From Gracilibacter sp. BRH_c7a (GTDB taxonomy: Bacteria > Bacillota > Desulfitobacteriia > Desulfitobacteriales > Syntrophobotulaceae), in assembly GCA_001516055.1 (NCBI GenBank), contig LOEZ01000038.1, positions 1-49,870 of the forward strand: a stretch of 49,870 nt of DNA, in the 5' to 3' direction. A model generated the notes under the pieces. It was not told the DNA's origin and did no database searches. It saw only the letters and a program-made list of their open reading frames with translations. The stretch's first letter is position 1. Every line of letters begins with the position of its first letter. Both the position numbers and the translations under genes were made by a program. Positions 6,797-16,882 of this stretch are shown here, piece by piece.

Positions 6797-9700
6797 ATGT
6801 TGACAAAAGGATTTAGACAAAAACATATTTTGTTCGGATTTATACTAATAACAACAATAATTTTACTTGGTTCAGCAGGTGCTTTTGCATCAGTAACTAG
6901 TGATGTAGAAGAGCATTGGGCAGGTGATGTAATTTCTGAATGGATGGATAGTAGTTTAGCCACAGGATATCTGGATGGTACCTTTAAACCCAACAAGTCT
7001 ATAACCCGCGCAGAATTTATAACCATGGTAAACAGGGCAATGGGCTACACAGATAAAGCAGACATATATTTTCCAGATGTGAAAAAAGAAATCTGGTATT
7101 ATGATGAAATTGCAAGAGCTGTAGAGGCAGGATATATACAAGGCGATGCTGACGGTACCATGAGTCCTAACAGAGAAATAAGCCGCCAGGAAGTATCTAT
7201 AATTCTATTTAGGCTGCTAGAACTTGATGAAGAAAAAGAAAAACGACCAATAGATAGTTTTAATGATTATGAAGATATAGCCTCCTGGAGTAAAGAAGAG
7301 GTTAATGCAGTAGTAGAAGCTGGATATATTGAAGGCTATCCTGACAAAACTTTTAACCCAAGTAGAGCTACTACTAGAGCGGAAACGGTAGTTATTTTGG
7401 ACCGGGCAGTAGGAAAGCTTTATAATGAAGCCGGTGTTTTTGGAGCTTCAGAAGAAGTAATTGTAATAGATGGAAATACAACAGTATCAGTATCCGACGT
7501 AACCCTAAAAAACATGATAATAAATGGAGATCTCTTACTAACAGCCGGAATAGGTGACGGAGATGCCTACCTTATGAATATCACAGTTAATGGAAGAACT
7601 GTGATAAAAGGTGGTGGTGAGGACAGTATCGTTATTGATGACAGTACCTTAAATGAAGTTGTTGTAAATAAGAAAAATGGTAAAGTAAGAGTAGCGGCAC
7701 AGGGTAATACAATAATCCAGATTGTAAAAGTAAAAAATGGTGCCAAATTGGAATTAAATGTACTTACTGATGAGAGTACAGGCATTACAACTGTATTTAT
7801 AAGAGAAAATGAAGAAGTAGAACTATCAGGCGATTTTGGTAGTGTTAGTATAGAAAGCGAGGGTGCTAAAGTATCGCTTGTTAGCGGCAGTATAGAGAAT
7901 TTAAAGATCTCTGAAACAGCCAGCAACGCAAATATATCGGTTTCAGAAAATACTGCAATAACAAAAATGGAAATCAATGCACTAACTTCAGTAACAGGGC
8001 AGGGAAATATTGGAACCGCTCTGATTGGTGAAGGAGCAGAAAATTCATCATTTGAAAAAGAACCAGAGAACACACAAAGAAGCAACCAAACAGGTAATGT
8101 AGAAGAAGCAGAAAAGCAAGATACTTCTTTAGATGATTCCTCTTCAAGTTCAGGAACTACGGGTGGAGGAGGCGGTACAAGACCGACAGTATCTTTAAAT
8201 AGTATAAACGACCTTGTCATTTCCCCCGATGCTACTATGGAAATAGATGTTACAACTAATGCTGCTTCTGTAGCGGCTAGTTCTACCAATACAGATGTAG
8301 TAACTGTAACAGTAGATAATAATAAGTTAATTCTTACTGCTGAAGGTTCAGGAACTGCAGAAATTATAGTGATAGGTACTAGAAGCAGGTATAATGATAG
8401 AACTAGAGCTTTTACTGTAATAGTGCCTACTTTATTAACAGGATTTACTACATCTGTGCCGGCCAATGTGGTGGCAGATGAAGATTTTTATGTAACAGTA
8501 ACAAATGCGGTATATGAAAATACAAGCTTGGAAGGAACATATCAAGTAAAAATAGACAGTAATAAAGATGGACAAAGATATAATGGTCCAGTAACATTTA
8601 CTGAAGGAAACGCAGAAATTGGAATATACTTACTAACAATAGGAGAGCATGAACTATCAGTAGAAATACCATACCTAAGTGTAACCAGCAAAGTATATAT
8701 TGAAGTAGAAGAAGAGATAATTCCTGTAAATGCTCTTAATGTTAATCCTGAAACTATGACTCTAACAGCTGGTGGACCTACAGGTACACTAACGGCAACA
8801 ATAACTCCTATCAATGCCACAAACAAAAGTGTTACCTGGACCTCAAGTGATGAAGGTGTAGTAACAATAGATGGCGGTATAGTAACCCCGATAGCGGAAG
8901 GCTCGGCCGCTATTACCGTAACAACAGAGGACGGAAATTTTATGGCGACATGTATAGTTACTGTAGATCCAGCCCCGAATCAAGAGCAGGATGCCCCTGC
9001 AGGGCTTGCCGTTGTTGCTCCCAGCAGATTTGAAGAAAGTGATGGGAAGATTACAGGTGTAGATGATAGCATGGAATATAAATTATCTACTGATACAGAA
9101 TGGACTCCTGTAATCGGTATAGAAATTATTGGCTTGTCAGCAGGTACTTATCTGGTCAGATATGTTGAAAGATCAGGATATAATGCAGGAGCAGCAGTTG
9201 AGGTGGCAGTTCCTGATGGAGAAAAAAGCAGTAATCTAAGCTTAAGTGTTTTCACCATTGGTGGGATGGATGCAATTGGACTGGAAGGTATGGCTATAGG
9301 TTTTCCTCCCGATGGTAATTATAATGGAGCTAATTTGTATGTTGATGACTTTACTGATTTTTATGGTATTGTTGTAGAAACCAATGACCCTAAAGCAATA
9401 GTAAACAAAATATTTCTAAATAATATTGAAGTGGAAGATTCTGCAACGGTAAGTATTAATGAGAATGATAGGATTTTAGTATGGGTGACTGCTGAGAATG
9501 GTTTTGAGCAAATATATAGTGTATATGCTCGTGCTGTTCCAACCTATGGCATTGAATTGAGTGCAGCTAATCCAACGAACCTAGGAACTGTACCATTTGG
9601 TTATTCATCTCAAACCCCAGCAAATGTTACCATTATTAGAACAGGAACAGGTAATATTACCAACCTAGCGGTAGCATTAAGTGGAACCAATGGAGATAGT

Positions 9701-11728
9701 TTCACAGTAACCCAACTGACAGCAACAACATTAGATGAAAATACATCATCAACAACCTTTACAATTGTACCGATAGATGGACTAAGTGTTGGAACTTATA
9801 CGGCAAATGTAGACGTAACGGCTGAAAATGAAGTAAGTGAATCGTTTGTAGTTAATTTTGAAGTAGAAGCACCCAGATACAACATTACAACTAATATAAT
9901 CGGAGGTACAGCTACTATAACTACTGAGCCAGTTGGTGAGGCAGAAGAAGGTGCGGACATAACTGTTTCTATTACTGACATTGAAGCGGGCAAGCATTTT
10001 AAATCAATCACTATTACAGATGTGGAAAGTGGAACAGTAGAGACAACTGAAGAAACAGCTGGAGAAAGCTATACATTTACAATGCCTGCCAAGGCAGTAA
10101 CCATAGATGTTGAAATAAAAGACATTACTGTAACTGGAATTTCAGTAAAAACACCCCCAACAAAAGCTGCATATAAAGATGGAGAAAATTTAAATCTAAG
10201 CGGGCTAGTAGTAACTCTGACTAAATCAGATGAAAGTACACAGGATGTTGCATTAACAGATTTTGAAGCAGAAGGTATCACAACAATACCTGTAAATGGG
10301 GAGGTATTAATTTATGACATCACAGAGGTACTAATTAATCATACAACTGGCGACGTAAGTACAACCCAGCCAATTACCGTAAATGCAAATCCATCAGCAG
10401 TAGATGATACAGCAACAGTAAATGAAGACGATAGTGTGCTAATAAATGTACTAGATAATGACACAGACCTAGATGGTGACACATTATCTATAGCAAGCTT
10501 TACCCAGGGTAGTCATGGATCGGTAAATCAAGACGGAAATACATTAAGATACAGACCAGCTGCCAATTACAATGGAGCAGATAGTTTTGAATATGGAATA
10601 AGTGATGACAATGGAGGTACCGCAACAGGAATAGTATCTATCACCATTAATCCAGTAAATGATCTACCGGTAGCAATAGATGACAATGTAGAAGTAAATG
10701 AAGATGGTACAATTCTAATAGATGTATTTGTAAACGATTATGATGTAGATGGAGACACTCTGTCAACAACAACAGAGTATACCCAAGGTAGTAATGGAGT
10801 GGTAAGTAAAGAAGGAGATAGTCTAAGATATGACCCGAATGCTGATTACAATGGAGCAGATAGCTTTACCTATGATATATCTGACGGTAATGGAGGCACA
10901 GCAACAGCGACAGTAAATGTGACAATCAACCCAATAAATGATCAGCCGGTAGCGCTAAATGATACTGTAGAAGTAGATGCAAATGGTTCAGTAGTAGTTG
11001 ATGTATTAGCAAACGATTATGATATAGACGGCGATACACTAACTATTACAGGTGTTACCCAGGAGATGAACGGTGCTACAAATGTCAATGATGAAAGAAC
11101 TATAATAATTTACACACCAAATGCAGGTTATACTGGAGCAGATAGCTTCATGTATGAAATAAGTGATGGTAATGGGGGCATAGCAACAGCAACAGTAAAC
11201 GTTACTGTAGTACCTGTGCCTGTAACAGGAGTATCCTTACTGGCGGGACCGGAAATTTATATGGAAAAGGGACAAACCTTACAAATGGAAGCAGTAATAC
11301 AACCATCAAATGCCACAAATCAAGCAGTAGCATGGAGTTCTGATCCTAACCATTATGATACAGCTACAATAGAGGCAAATGGTTCAGTAACCGCTCATTC
11401 AGTTGGGAGTACTACCATAACTGTAACTACTGATGAAGGGAGTTTTGAAGATAGTGTTATATTATCTGTAAGAATAACACCAACTAGTGTTGCTATTCAA
11501 GAAGAAGACCAAACAATTGCAGTAGATGAAACCGCACAATTAACAGCAGTTGTATTACCAGCAGATGCGTCAGATCCTAGTCTAGTGTGGTTTTCAGACA
11601 ATGAAACTATAGCTTCGGTAGACCTGGCTACTGGGTTAGTAACAGGAAAAAGTGTGGGAGTAACCACTATAAGGGCAGAAACAGCGTTAGGTGGAATTGT
11701 AGACACAGTAACAATTACAGTTGAGTAG
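6797..11728 (+). CDS. Giant S-layer-homology surface protein with bacterial Ig-like and cadherin-like repeats
   Basis: A 1643-residue secreted protein. A signal peptide (residues 1-31, ending SAGAFAS) is followed by three SLH domains at about 35-84, 92-140 and 155-205 (for example GYLDGTFKPNKSITRAEF), which bind pyruvylated secondary wall polymer. Residues 215-430 look beta-helical, then comes an Asn/Ser/Gly-rich linker ending TTGGGGGTRP. Next are several Big_2-type Ig domains (VTWTSSDEGVVTI) and a GGTATI-like module. From about 1197 to 1473 three tandem cadherin-like units repeat the pattern VLDNDTDLDGDTL with NGADSFEY. Two more Big_2 domains end the protein. There is no sortase motif. AGGGAGG precedes the ATG. 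It is probably an adhesin or S-layer-associated protein. Confidence 0.88.
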   Translation: MLTKGFRQKHILFGFILITTIILLGSAGAFASVTSDVEEHWAGDVISEWMDSSLATGYLDGTFKPNKSITRAEFITMVNRAMGYTDKADIYFPDVKKEIWYYDEIARAVEAGYIQGDADGTMSPNREISRQEVSIILFRLLELDEEKEKRPIDSFNDYEDIASWSKEEVNAVVEAGYIEGYPDKTFNPSRATTRAETVVILDRAVGKLYNEAGVFGASEEVIVIDGNTTVSVSDVTLKNMIINGDLLLTAGIGDGDAYLMNITVNGRTVIKGGGEDSIVIDDSTLNEVVVNKKNGKVRVAAQGNTIIQIVKVKNGAKLELNVLTDESTGITTVFIRENEEVELSGDFGSVSIESEGAKVSLVSGSIENLKISETASNANISVSENTAITKMEINALTSVTGQGNIGTALIGEGAENSSFEKEPENTQRSNQTGNVEEAEKQDTSLDDSSSSSGTTGGGGGTRPTVSLNSINDLVISPDATMEIDVTTNAASVAASSTNTDVVTVTVDNNKLILTAEGSGTAEIIVIGTRSRYNDRTRAFTVIVPTLLTGFTTSVPANVVADEDFYVTVTNAVYENTSLEGTYQVKIDSNKDGQRYNGPVTFTEGNAEIGIYLLTIGEHELSVEIPYLSVTSKVYIEVEEEIIPVNALNVNPETMTLTAGGPTGTLTATITPINATNKSVTWTSSDEGVVTIDGGIVTPIAEGSAAITVTTEDGNFMATCIVTVDPAPNQEQDAPAGLAVVAPSRFEESDGKITGVDDSMEYKLSTDTEWTPVIGIEIIGLSAGTYLVRYVERSGYNAGAAVEVAVPDGEKSSNLSLSVFTIGGMDAIGLEGMAIGFPPDGNYNGANLYVDDFTDFYGIVVETNDPKAIVNKIFLNNIEVEDSATVSINENDRILVWVTAENGFEQIYSVYARAVPTYGIELSAANPTNLGTVPFGYSSQTPANVTIIRTGTGNITNLAVALSGTNGDSFTVTQLTATTLDENTSSTTFTIVPIDGLSVGTYTANVDVTAENEVSESFVVNFEVEAPRYNITTNIIGGTATITTEPVGEAEEGADITVSITDIEAGKHFKSITITDVESGTVETTEETAGESYTFTMPAKAVTIDVEIKDITVTGISVKTPPTKAAYKDGENLNLSGLVVTLTKSDESTQDVALTDFEAEGITTIPVNGEVLIYDITEVLINHTTGDVSTTQPITVNANPSAVDDTATVNEDDSVLINVLDNDTDLDGDTLSIASFTQGSHGSVNQDGNTLRYRPAANYNGADSFEYGISDDNGGTATGIVSITINPVNDLPVAIDDNVEVNEDGTILIDVFVNDYDVDGDTLSTTTEYTQGSNGVVSKEGDSLRYDPNADYNGADSFTYDISDGNGGTATATVNVTINPINDQPVALNDTVEVDANGSVVVDVLANDYDIDGDTLTITGVTQEMNGATNVNDERTIIIYTPNAGYTGADSFMYEISDGNGGIATATVNVTVVPVPVTGVSLLAGPEIYMEKGQTLQMEAVIQPSNATNQAVAWSSDPNHYDTATIEANGSVTAHSVGSTTITVTTDEGSFEDSVILSVRITPTSVAIQEEDQTIAVDETAQLTAVVLPADASDPSLVWFSDNETIASVDLATGLVTGKSVGVTTIRAETALGGIVDTVTITVE

Positions 11729-11741
11729 TTTCAATGAAATT

Positions 11742-11783
11742 CCCATGGGATTAGACAAACTAGTCTCATCCCATGGGTTTTTT
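11742..11783. terminator. Strong terminator between convergent genes
   Basis: CCCATGGGAT and ATCCCATGGG form a ten-base stem, extended by AGAC/GTCT nearer the loop, followed by six Ts. It ends the SLH gene and may also serve the response-regulator gene coming from the other side. Confidence 0.85.
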
Positions 11784-11793
11784 ATAAAAAGCA

Positions 11794-12537
11794 TTATATC
11801 TCCAGCAATTCCTTCAGCAGCTTGACATTGGCTCTGCTGACTGGAATTAAATCATCAATATCAGCCAGCTTTATATCAAAGGAATAATTTATTTTGGGTA
11901 TGATTTTAGCAACCTTTTCGAGATTGACCAGATAGCCCCTATGGGGACGAAAAAAATTAAGATTTTTTAACTTGGTTTCATAATAATTAAGAGGGTGATT
12001 GGAGTTGTATAATCTGTCTTTAGTGCGAATGCGAACAGATTTATTGAGTGCTTCAATATAATAAATATCTTTAAAACTTAGTAGTATAATATTTTCTTCT
12101 TCATAAATAAAAAACTTTCTAACGGACTCTTCGTATTGATTACTTAAGGAACAGATATCTGTAGCTATGTTTTTCTTCATTTTTTCTTCGAGTTTGAAAA
12201 TGGTTCTTTGAATTCTTTCTAAAGTAACAGGCTTGAGAATATAGTCTACAGCATTGATCTCAAAGGCATTTATTGCATATTTATCAAAGGCTGTGACAAA
12301 AATGATTTCTACCTCAGGATGGGTGGTCATGATTTGCTCAGCTAGGTATATGCCGCTGATTTCTGGCATGTCAATATCTAAAAAAATTACATCAGGATTT
12401 AGAACAGATATATTATAGAAGCCTTCAAAGGGACTTGTAAATGTACCTACTATTTTAATATTGGGGAGGTTTTCTAGTTGTAACTGTAGTTCTTTTAAGG
12501 AAAATATCTCATCGTCAACTAGCATTGCTTTTAACAT
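11794..12537 (-). CDS. LytTR-type response regulator
   Basis: About 247 residues: a receiver domain with the acidic pair in LVDDE, the phospho-acceptor Asp in VIFLDIDMPE, the conserved Thr in FVTAFDKY and the Lys in YILKPV, then a C-terminal LytTR DNA-binding domain (FFRPHRGYLVNLEKVAKI). Such proteins bind direct repeats upstream of targets when phosphorylated by a LytS-like kinase. The ATG at 12537 is preferred: AAGGAG sits 11 bases upstream, whereas it touches the upstream GTG at 12549. The gene overlaps the end of the kinase gene by over 20 bases, so the two are co-translated. A role in control of the neighbouring surface proteins is an inference from position. Confidence 0.88.
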   Translation of the reverse strand: MLKAMLVDDEIFSLKELQLQLENLPNIKIVGTFTSPFEGFYNISVLNPDVIFLDIDMPEISGIYLAEQIMTTHPEVEIIFVTAFDKYAINAFEINAVDYILKPVTLERIQRTIFKLEEKMKKNIATDICSLSNQYEESVRKFFIYEEENIILLSFKDIYYIEALNKSVRIRTKDRLYNSNHPLNYYETKLKNLNFFRPHRGYLVNLEKVAKIIPKINYSFDIKLADIDDLIPVSRANVKLLKELLEI

Positions 12538-14443
12538 TGCTTTTGTCACTCCTTAATGGGATTTTAATACTCATGGTGGTACCCATATTTATAGTATTGG
12601 TAATACTTAAGCTGGTTCTATAAATGGCACTCAGACGTTGATTTATATTATAAAGTCCTGTTCCAAGCTCATTAGAATCACCTTTCGTTAATGCCAGTAT
12701 TTTATCCTTGGGCATACCCATTCCATTATCAGCAACTGAGAGAAATAGGCCGTTTTGTTGAAACAAAGCTGAAATAACTATAATGCATTCCTCTTCAGGG
12801 TTATTTTTAAATCCATGTCTTATAGCATTTTCTACTAGCGGCTGCAGGAGAAAGGGTAATATTTTGCAACTTAATGCCTGTTCATCTACCTGGTAGTTTA
12901 CCTTTAATCGGTCATTAAACCGTACTGACTCAATTGCCAGATAGGATTTTACAATACCCAACTCATATTCCAGAGAGACAAATGTATTTTTGTTATATAA
13001 GTCAAAATCAAATTTTCCATGCAAATAATTGCTTAATTCCATAAGTAAATTGCGGGCCTTTTCTGATGATTCTCTGGTTAGATGAATGACAGTATTAAGG
13101 GTGTTATACAAAAAATGTGGGACGATCTGTGCTTGTAAAAAGGCCATTTCTGCTTTGGCCAATCGCTGTGATCTTTGAAAAACATCGGCTATATATAAAG
13201 ATAATGAGTGCATTTGACAAAGAATAAAAATAATAAGTCCAATGGAAAATGTATAGGCAAGGTCATAATTATTATGGAACTTATATACATAACCCATATC
13301 TATCAAAGCAGTTAAAAGCAGGGAAAAGGTGCCAAATAGTAGCGTGCCCGCACCGGGTCTCTTTTTTTTGGTTGCTGCGGCAGTAACAAAAATCAAATAA
13401 ATAAAGGCAATTATAAAAAAAATCAAATATAAATGCATCAAAGGGCCAAATATTTTTAAGGGAGTGAAAATGATTATAATTATGTAAATCGAAAAAACAG
13501 TCACAATAGTAAGCAAGAATTTCTTGGGGAATTCTGCCTGGTATAGACTGTACAATGATAATGCCAGTAGAATAGGCCCAGAGGGGACTGTTATGTATTC
13601 GAGCTTTGACATGAGACTAAAGGGGATATTTGGAAATAGCAGAAAAATGACAGCCTCTCTTATTAAAAGCTCCCTTAAACCGGCCATAAAAGAAAACATC
13701 GCTAAATATAAGCTGGCTATATTGCTTTGCATTACTGAAAAAATTACTAAGTAATAAAAAACTGAAATGAATAAAACGCCAACTAAAATAAAGCTGAGCA
13801 AGAGGTTTAATTCCCTGTTTTTATAGATGGCTTCTTCAGTTCCTAGTACAATAGACTCCCAGATTCCACCTTTTACATGGTGAAAGTTAGAAACGTGAAT
13901 GATAATATCCAGTTGGTCAGAATTAGTGTTTAAAGTCTTAATCAAAGGCTTCCATTGGGGTAGTTCTTCTGTTTGTGATGTTCCTATAGTGCCGTTGGAG
14001 GATATTTCTTCGCCGTTTATATAAAGACGATAGCTGCTGGACATATCAGGGACTTTTACGGCTAATTTTTCTTTATGATCGGGAGGAAGTAAAACTTTAA
14101 GTTTATAAGTACCGTAGCCTGATGAACCAATTTTTTCGTCTTGATACTGAAAGGAATTCCATAAACCAGGCACGTCTATAAGTCCGTGGGCAGAATGGTT
14201 TTTGGTGTCGGGGTTATCGGGCAATACAAACTGTTGATAGAAAAATAACCATTCACCGTTAAGCGAGTGTAATGGGTTGTTAACAGAATCCCAATTAGAT
14301 AAATCAAGTATTCCTTGTTGGGCTTTAAGTTCAGTTCTTACTACACCTCTGTTATTTTTGAAGCTGTTGTATTCAATTACAATAATCAGGGAAATCAGGG
14401 AGATTATTAATAGATATATTATGTAACCTTTATAATTCTTCAT
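12515..14443 (-). CDS. LytS-like sensor histidine kinase with 7TM-DISM sensor
   Basis: A 642-residue membrane kinase. One N-terminal membrane helix (8-24) is followed by an extracellular jelly-roll-like domain at about 45-205 of the 7TMR-DISMED2 type (LNGEWLFFY, VPGLWNS, GYGTYKLKV, YRLYINGEE). Seven membrane helices cover about 212-415. The cytoplasmic part has the His_kinase segment with His443 in QAQIVPHFLYNTLN and a GHKL ATPase (LVENAIRHG, VADNGMGMP, GTGLYNINQRL). DISMED2 domains often bind carbohydrate-like ligands. The partner is the overlapping LytTR regulator. The ribosome site is weak (GGGTGAG). No defect is visible. Confidence 0.88.
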   Translation of the reverse strand: MKNYKGYIIYLLIISLISLIIVIEYNSFKNNRGVVRTELKAQQGILDLSNWDSVNNPLHSLNGEWLFFYQQFVLPDNPDTKNHSAHGLIDVPGLWNSFQYQDEKIGSSGYGTYKLKVLLPPDHKEKLAVKVPDMSSSYRLYINGEEISSNGTIGTSQTEELPQWKPLIKTLNTNSDQLDIIIHVSNFHHVKGGIWESIVLGTEEAIYKNRELNLLLSFILVGVLFISVFYYLVIFSVMQSNIASLYLAMFSFMAGLRELLIREAVIFLLFPNIPFSLMSKLEYITVPSGPILLALSLYSLYQAEFPKKFLLTIVTVFSIYIIIIIFTPLKIFGPLMHLYLIFFIIAFIYLIFVTAAATKKKRPGAGTLLFGTFSLLLTALIDMGYVYKFHNNYDLAYTFSIGLIIFILCQMHSLSLYIADVFQRSQRLAKAEMAFLQAQIVPHFLYNTLNTVIHLTRESSEKARNLLMELSNYLHGKFDFDLYNKNTFVSLEYELGIVKSYLAIESVRFNDRLKVNYQVDEQALSCKILPFLLQPLVENAIRHGFKNNPEEECIIVISALFQQNGLFLSVADNGMGMPKDKILALTKGDSNELGTGLYNINQRLSAIYRTSLSITNTINMGTTMSIKIPLRSDKSNVKSNAS

Positions 14444-14477
14444 TTTTTCTCACCCATTATCCATAATCTGAACTAGA

Positions 14478-14492
14478 TTATAATGATTATAT
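14478..14492. promoter_or_regulatory. PerR-box-like palindrome / double -10 element in front of the kinase gene
   Basis: TTATAATGATTATAT matches the PerR consensus TTATAATnATTATAA at all but the last defined position. It lies 35-49 bases upstream of the kinase start. The same bases include TATAAT elements on the minus strand, so the match may simply reflect the -10 region of the kinase promoter. Confidence 0.3.
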
Positions 14493-14585
14493 TTAGAGAA
14501 GATCTCTCTTGGGGATTCTCTTATCACACATTTTAGCATAATTCGACATAATAAGTAGTTAAAAATTTTAATATAAGTGAACTTA

Positions 14586-14614
14586 TTGACGCTCTTTATT
14601 TGAACGCATATAAT
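14586..14614 (+). promoter_or_regulatory. Sigma-A-type promoter of the LuxR/MFS-like gene
   Basis: TTGACG, a 17-base spacer and TATAAT form a nearly ideal housekeeping promoter about 59 bases upstream of the start at 14673. Confidence 0.75.
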
Positions 14615-14672
14615 TATAAGATGAAAGTCAGAAAAATCAAAATCTACAAATTAGGGGGAGGGCAGCTTAAAA

Positions 14673-16094
14673 ATGAGAACAATTACTACATGGAAAAATG
14701 ATTTAACTCAGCACAAGCTGTCTATCATAAGCTTTTCCTTGTTCTTTGCCTGGCTTTTGGCATTTCCCTTTGAAGGACAGGTTTTATATGCCCTTGCAGA
14801 GAATGCAAAAACAGATGGGGCTGATCTTAGCTTAATGGTAGTGTTTGGACATTTTATTGGCCTTTTCATTAGTGGTACCTTTATTAAAAAGCAAGTTGTA
14901 GCAAAGATGGCAATGATTACGGCAGCAGTAGTATGTATTGCTGGAAGCCTGGTTTTTTTCCTTCCATTTTCTATACTCTGGTATATATCTATTATTTCCA
15001 TAGCCTTTTTTGCCGGGCTTTATGTGGCCAGTTGGGGCTTTTACTATAAAATGTATTCCGACCCGGATAGCCGATTGAAAACAGCTGCAAGTGTCTTGAT
15101 TTATTCCAATATTGTAATGATATCTATTCATGTAATGACAGTACATACAACGGCTTCCATAGGTCTGGGGCTTTCAATTATTACGCTTTTAGGTGCCTTG
15201 CTTATGACATTTAGATTAGAAGCCAATTGCGTTAAAAGGGAACTTCCTAAAACTTATTATCCCATATCCAGTCCTCTGATTTTCCTATGTGTATTTATTC
15301 TTATCATCACAATCAATTCAGGACTCATGTATCAGGTAGTTAATCCGTCTTTTGCTAATTTTGAATTGCTGACAAGCTATTACTGGGCTGTTCCGTATAT
15401 TGCAGCCTTGCTGATACTTAGAAGGATGTCCGGAAGAATTAACATAGCGTATATTTTTTATATTGCTATGGCTATGATCGGTCTATCTTATATCTTGTTC
15501 ATGTGGCTTGATATTTCAGTTACAAGCTATTTGCTTATTGATACTCTTATGCTGGGGGCTTTTGGAGTATGTGATTTGTTCTGGTGGAGTATTCTTGGAG
15601 GCTTTTTGGATTACTCGGATAATCCTGCACAAATATTGGGAATAGGTTTGTCAATGAATGTTCTTGGTATACTGATTGGAGGCTTTATGGGAAGTGTAAT
15701 AACTTCTTTAGAAAACCCTTATTTTATTACCTCTATAATAGCTTTAATTGTTATCTTTTCTGTATTAGTTATGTTTCCTGTCTTGAATAATCAGCTTATC
15801 CGACTGCTCAAAAGTCATGTTTTTCTAATAAGATTTGCAAAATTGAATGAGAGTGAGCAAGAAGAGGCTTTCTTGAAATTTAAGGAGAATAAAGATTTAA
15901 CTGAAAAGGAAATTGAAATAGTCAAGTTGTTGCTTCGAGGATATACCTATAAAATTATTTCAGAAAATCTCTTTATAAGTGAAAATACTGTGAAATTTCA
16001 TGTGAAAAACATCTACCAGAAACTAAATATTAACAGCAAAAAGGAATTAGTCAAAATATTTATGACAATAGAAAATAATAGCATGAATTTGTAA
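14673..16094 (+). CDS. Membrane-bound LuxR-family regulator with an MFS-like multi-helix sensor
   Basis: A 473-residue fusion. Residues 18-395 contain about twelve hydrophobic helices arranged like a major facilitator fold, and residues 408-466 form a LuxR/GerE helix-turn-helix (LTEKEIEIVKLLLRGYTYK, then ISENTVKFHVKNIYQKL). Proteins of this architecture are known in some anaerobic Actinobacteria and Firmicutes and are thought to sense a ligand in the membrane domain and act on DNA from the membrane. An AGGGGGAGGG site lies upstream, somewhat far from the ATG. It diverges from the kinase gene and precedes the LemA/SLH pair. Ligand and targets are unknown. Confidence 0.82.
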   Translation: MRTITTWKNDLTQHKLSIISFSLFFAWLLAFPFEGQVLYALAENAKTDGADLSLMVVFGHFIGLFISGTFIKKQVVAKMAMITAAVVCIAGSLVFFLPFSILWYISIISIAFFAGLYVASWGFYYKMYSDPDSRLKTAASVLIYSNIVMISIHVMTVHTTASIGLGLSIITLLGALLMTFRLEANCVKRELPKTYYPISSPLIFLCVFILIITINSGLMYQVVNPSFANFELLTSYYWAVPYIAALLILRRMSGRINIAYIFYIAMAMIGLSYILFMWLDISVTSYLLIDTLMLGAFGVCDLFWWSILGGFLDYSDNPAQILGIGLSMNVLGILIGGFMGSVITSLENPYFITSIIALIVIFSVLVMFPVLNNQLIRLLKSHVFLIRFAKLNESEQEEAFLKFKENKDLTEKEIEIVKLLLRGYTYKIISENLFISENTVKFHVKNIYQKLNINSKKELVKIFMTIENNSMNL

Positions 16095-16095
16095 G

Positions 16096-16192
16096 CCTAT
16101 GGTTTTTACCGTAGGTTTTCATATTTTTAAGGGTGTAAATAGACCCTACCCATTTTGTGTAGGTAGTATTTTTTAAAAATACTACCTTTTTT
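16096..16192 (+). terminator. Tandem hairpin terminators after the LuxR/MFS-like gene
   Basis: First, CCTATGGT and ACCGTAGG (about 16097-16117) make an eight-base stem. Second, GGTAGTATTTTT and AAAAATACTACC (16162-16186) make a perfect twelve-base stem followed by six Ts. The second is strong. The remainder of the gap up to 16374 shows no other gene or signal. Confidence 0.8.
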
Positions 16193-16373
16193 GTGTGTTT
16201 GCAAATATAGAAATTTGTCATATTTTATTCACGTAGATTACTATTTTAAAGGAAGGTGAGTGAAATAATGCAAAAGAAAAAATGAACACTATATCTACGA
16301 ATGAAAAAAAGTTGCACGTCTAAATCACAGCTTCAAATATGTTTTTAGATAGGTAATTGCTGGAGGGAAAAAT

Positions 16374-16853
16374 ATGGAGCATATAGTTGTAGGAAGCCTT
16401 TTCGTAGCAATTGTAGTTATTGCGGGATGGCTAATAGTATTTTACAGCAATATGGTAAACAAAAAAACATTGGTAGAAAAAAGCTGGAGATTACTAGGCT
16501 GTCATATTCAAAAAAGAAATGAAGTAATAAAAAAAATTATTGAATCGTCTTCAGATTCTATAAGTCCTGAGCTGGAATATTTAAATCAGCTCATTCAGGA
16601 AAATGGAATAAATCTAAATAGGGAGTCACCCTGCGATGTTATGGGAGTTTCACTAAAAATAAGCAATCAAGTTGCTCAATTAAAGATAGATAATCTGCAA
16701 ATAATGCATGAAATAACTGACCTAGAGCAGCAAATTGAAAAAAGTTATGATTTATATAATGAAGAGGTGCAAAGCTTCAATAAATTTTTATCTAAATTCC
16801 CTAACAACTTTGCGGGCCAGATTTTAGGATCGGAGAAGTTTCCCATGTTTTAA
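16374..16853 (+). CDS. LemA-family membrane-anchored protein
   Basis: A 159-residue protein with one N-terminal membrane helix (4-24) followed by FYSNMVNKKTLVEKSWRLLG and HIQKRNEVI. This corresponds to the LemA signature (Y-N-x-L-V, W, then L-x-R-R-x-x-L-I). The end, LYNEEVQSFNKFLSKFPNN, also matches the LemA C-terminus. LemA proteins are helical coiled bundles of unknown biochemical role with a periplasmic or extracellular domain. It is slightly shorter than typical (180-190) and divergent in the middle. It lies 29 bases before the second SLH gene and is probably co-transcribed with it. Confidence 0.65.
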   Translation: MEHIVVGSLFVAIVVIAGWLIVFYSNMVNKKTLVEKSWRLLGCHIQKRNEVIKKIIESSSDSISPELEYLNQLIQENGINLNRESPCDVMGVSLKISNQVAQLKIDNLQIMHEITDLEQQIEKSYDLYNEEVQSFNKFLSKFPNNFAGQILGSEKFPMF

Positions 16854-16882
16854 GGCAAATAGTATTTAAGGGAGGAATTAAG

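Noticed and set aside
7567-8466. Long antisense frames under the SLH genes (also 17567-18160 and others)
   Set aside because: They mirror biased repetitive coding sequence on the opposite strand, have no start signals and give implausible proteins.
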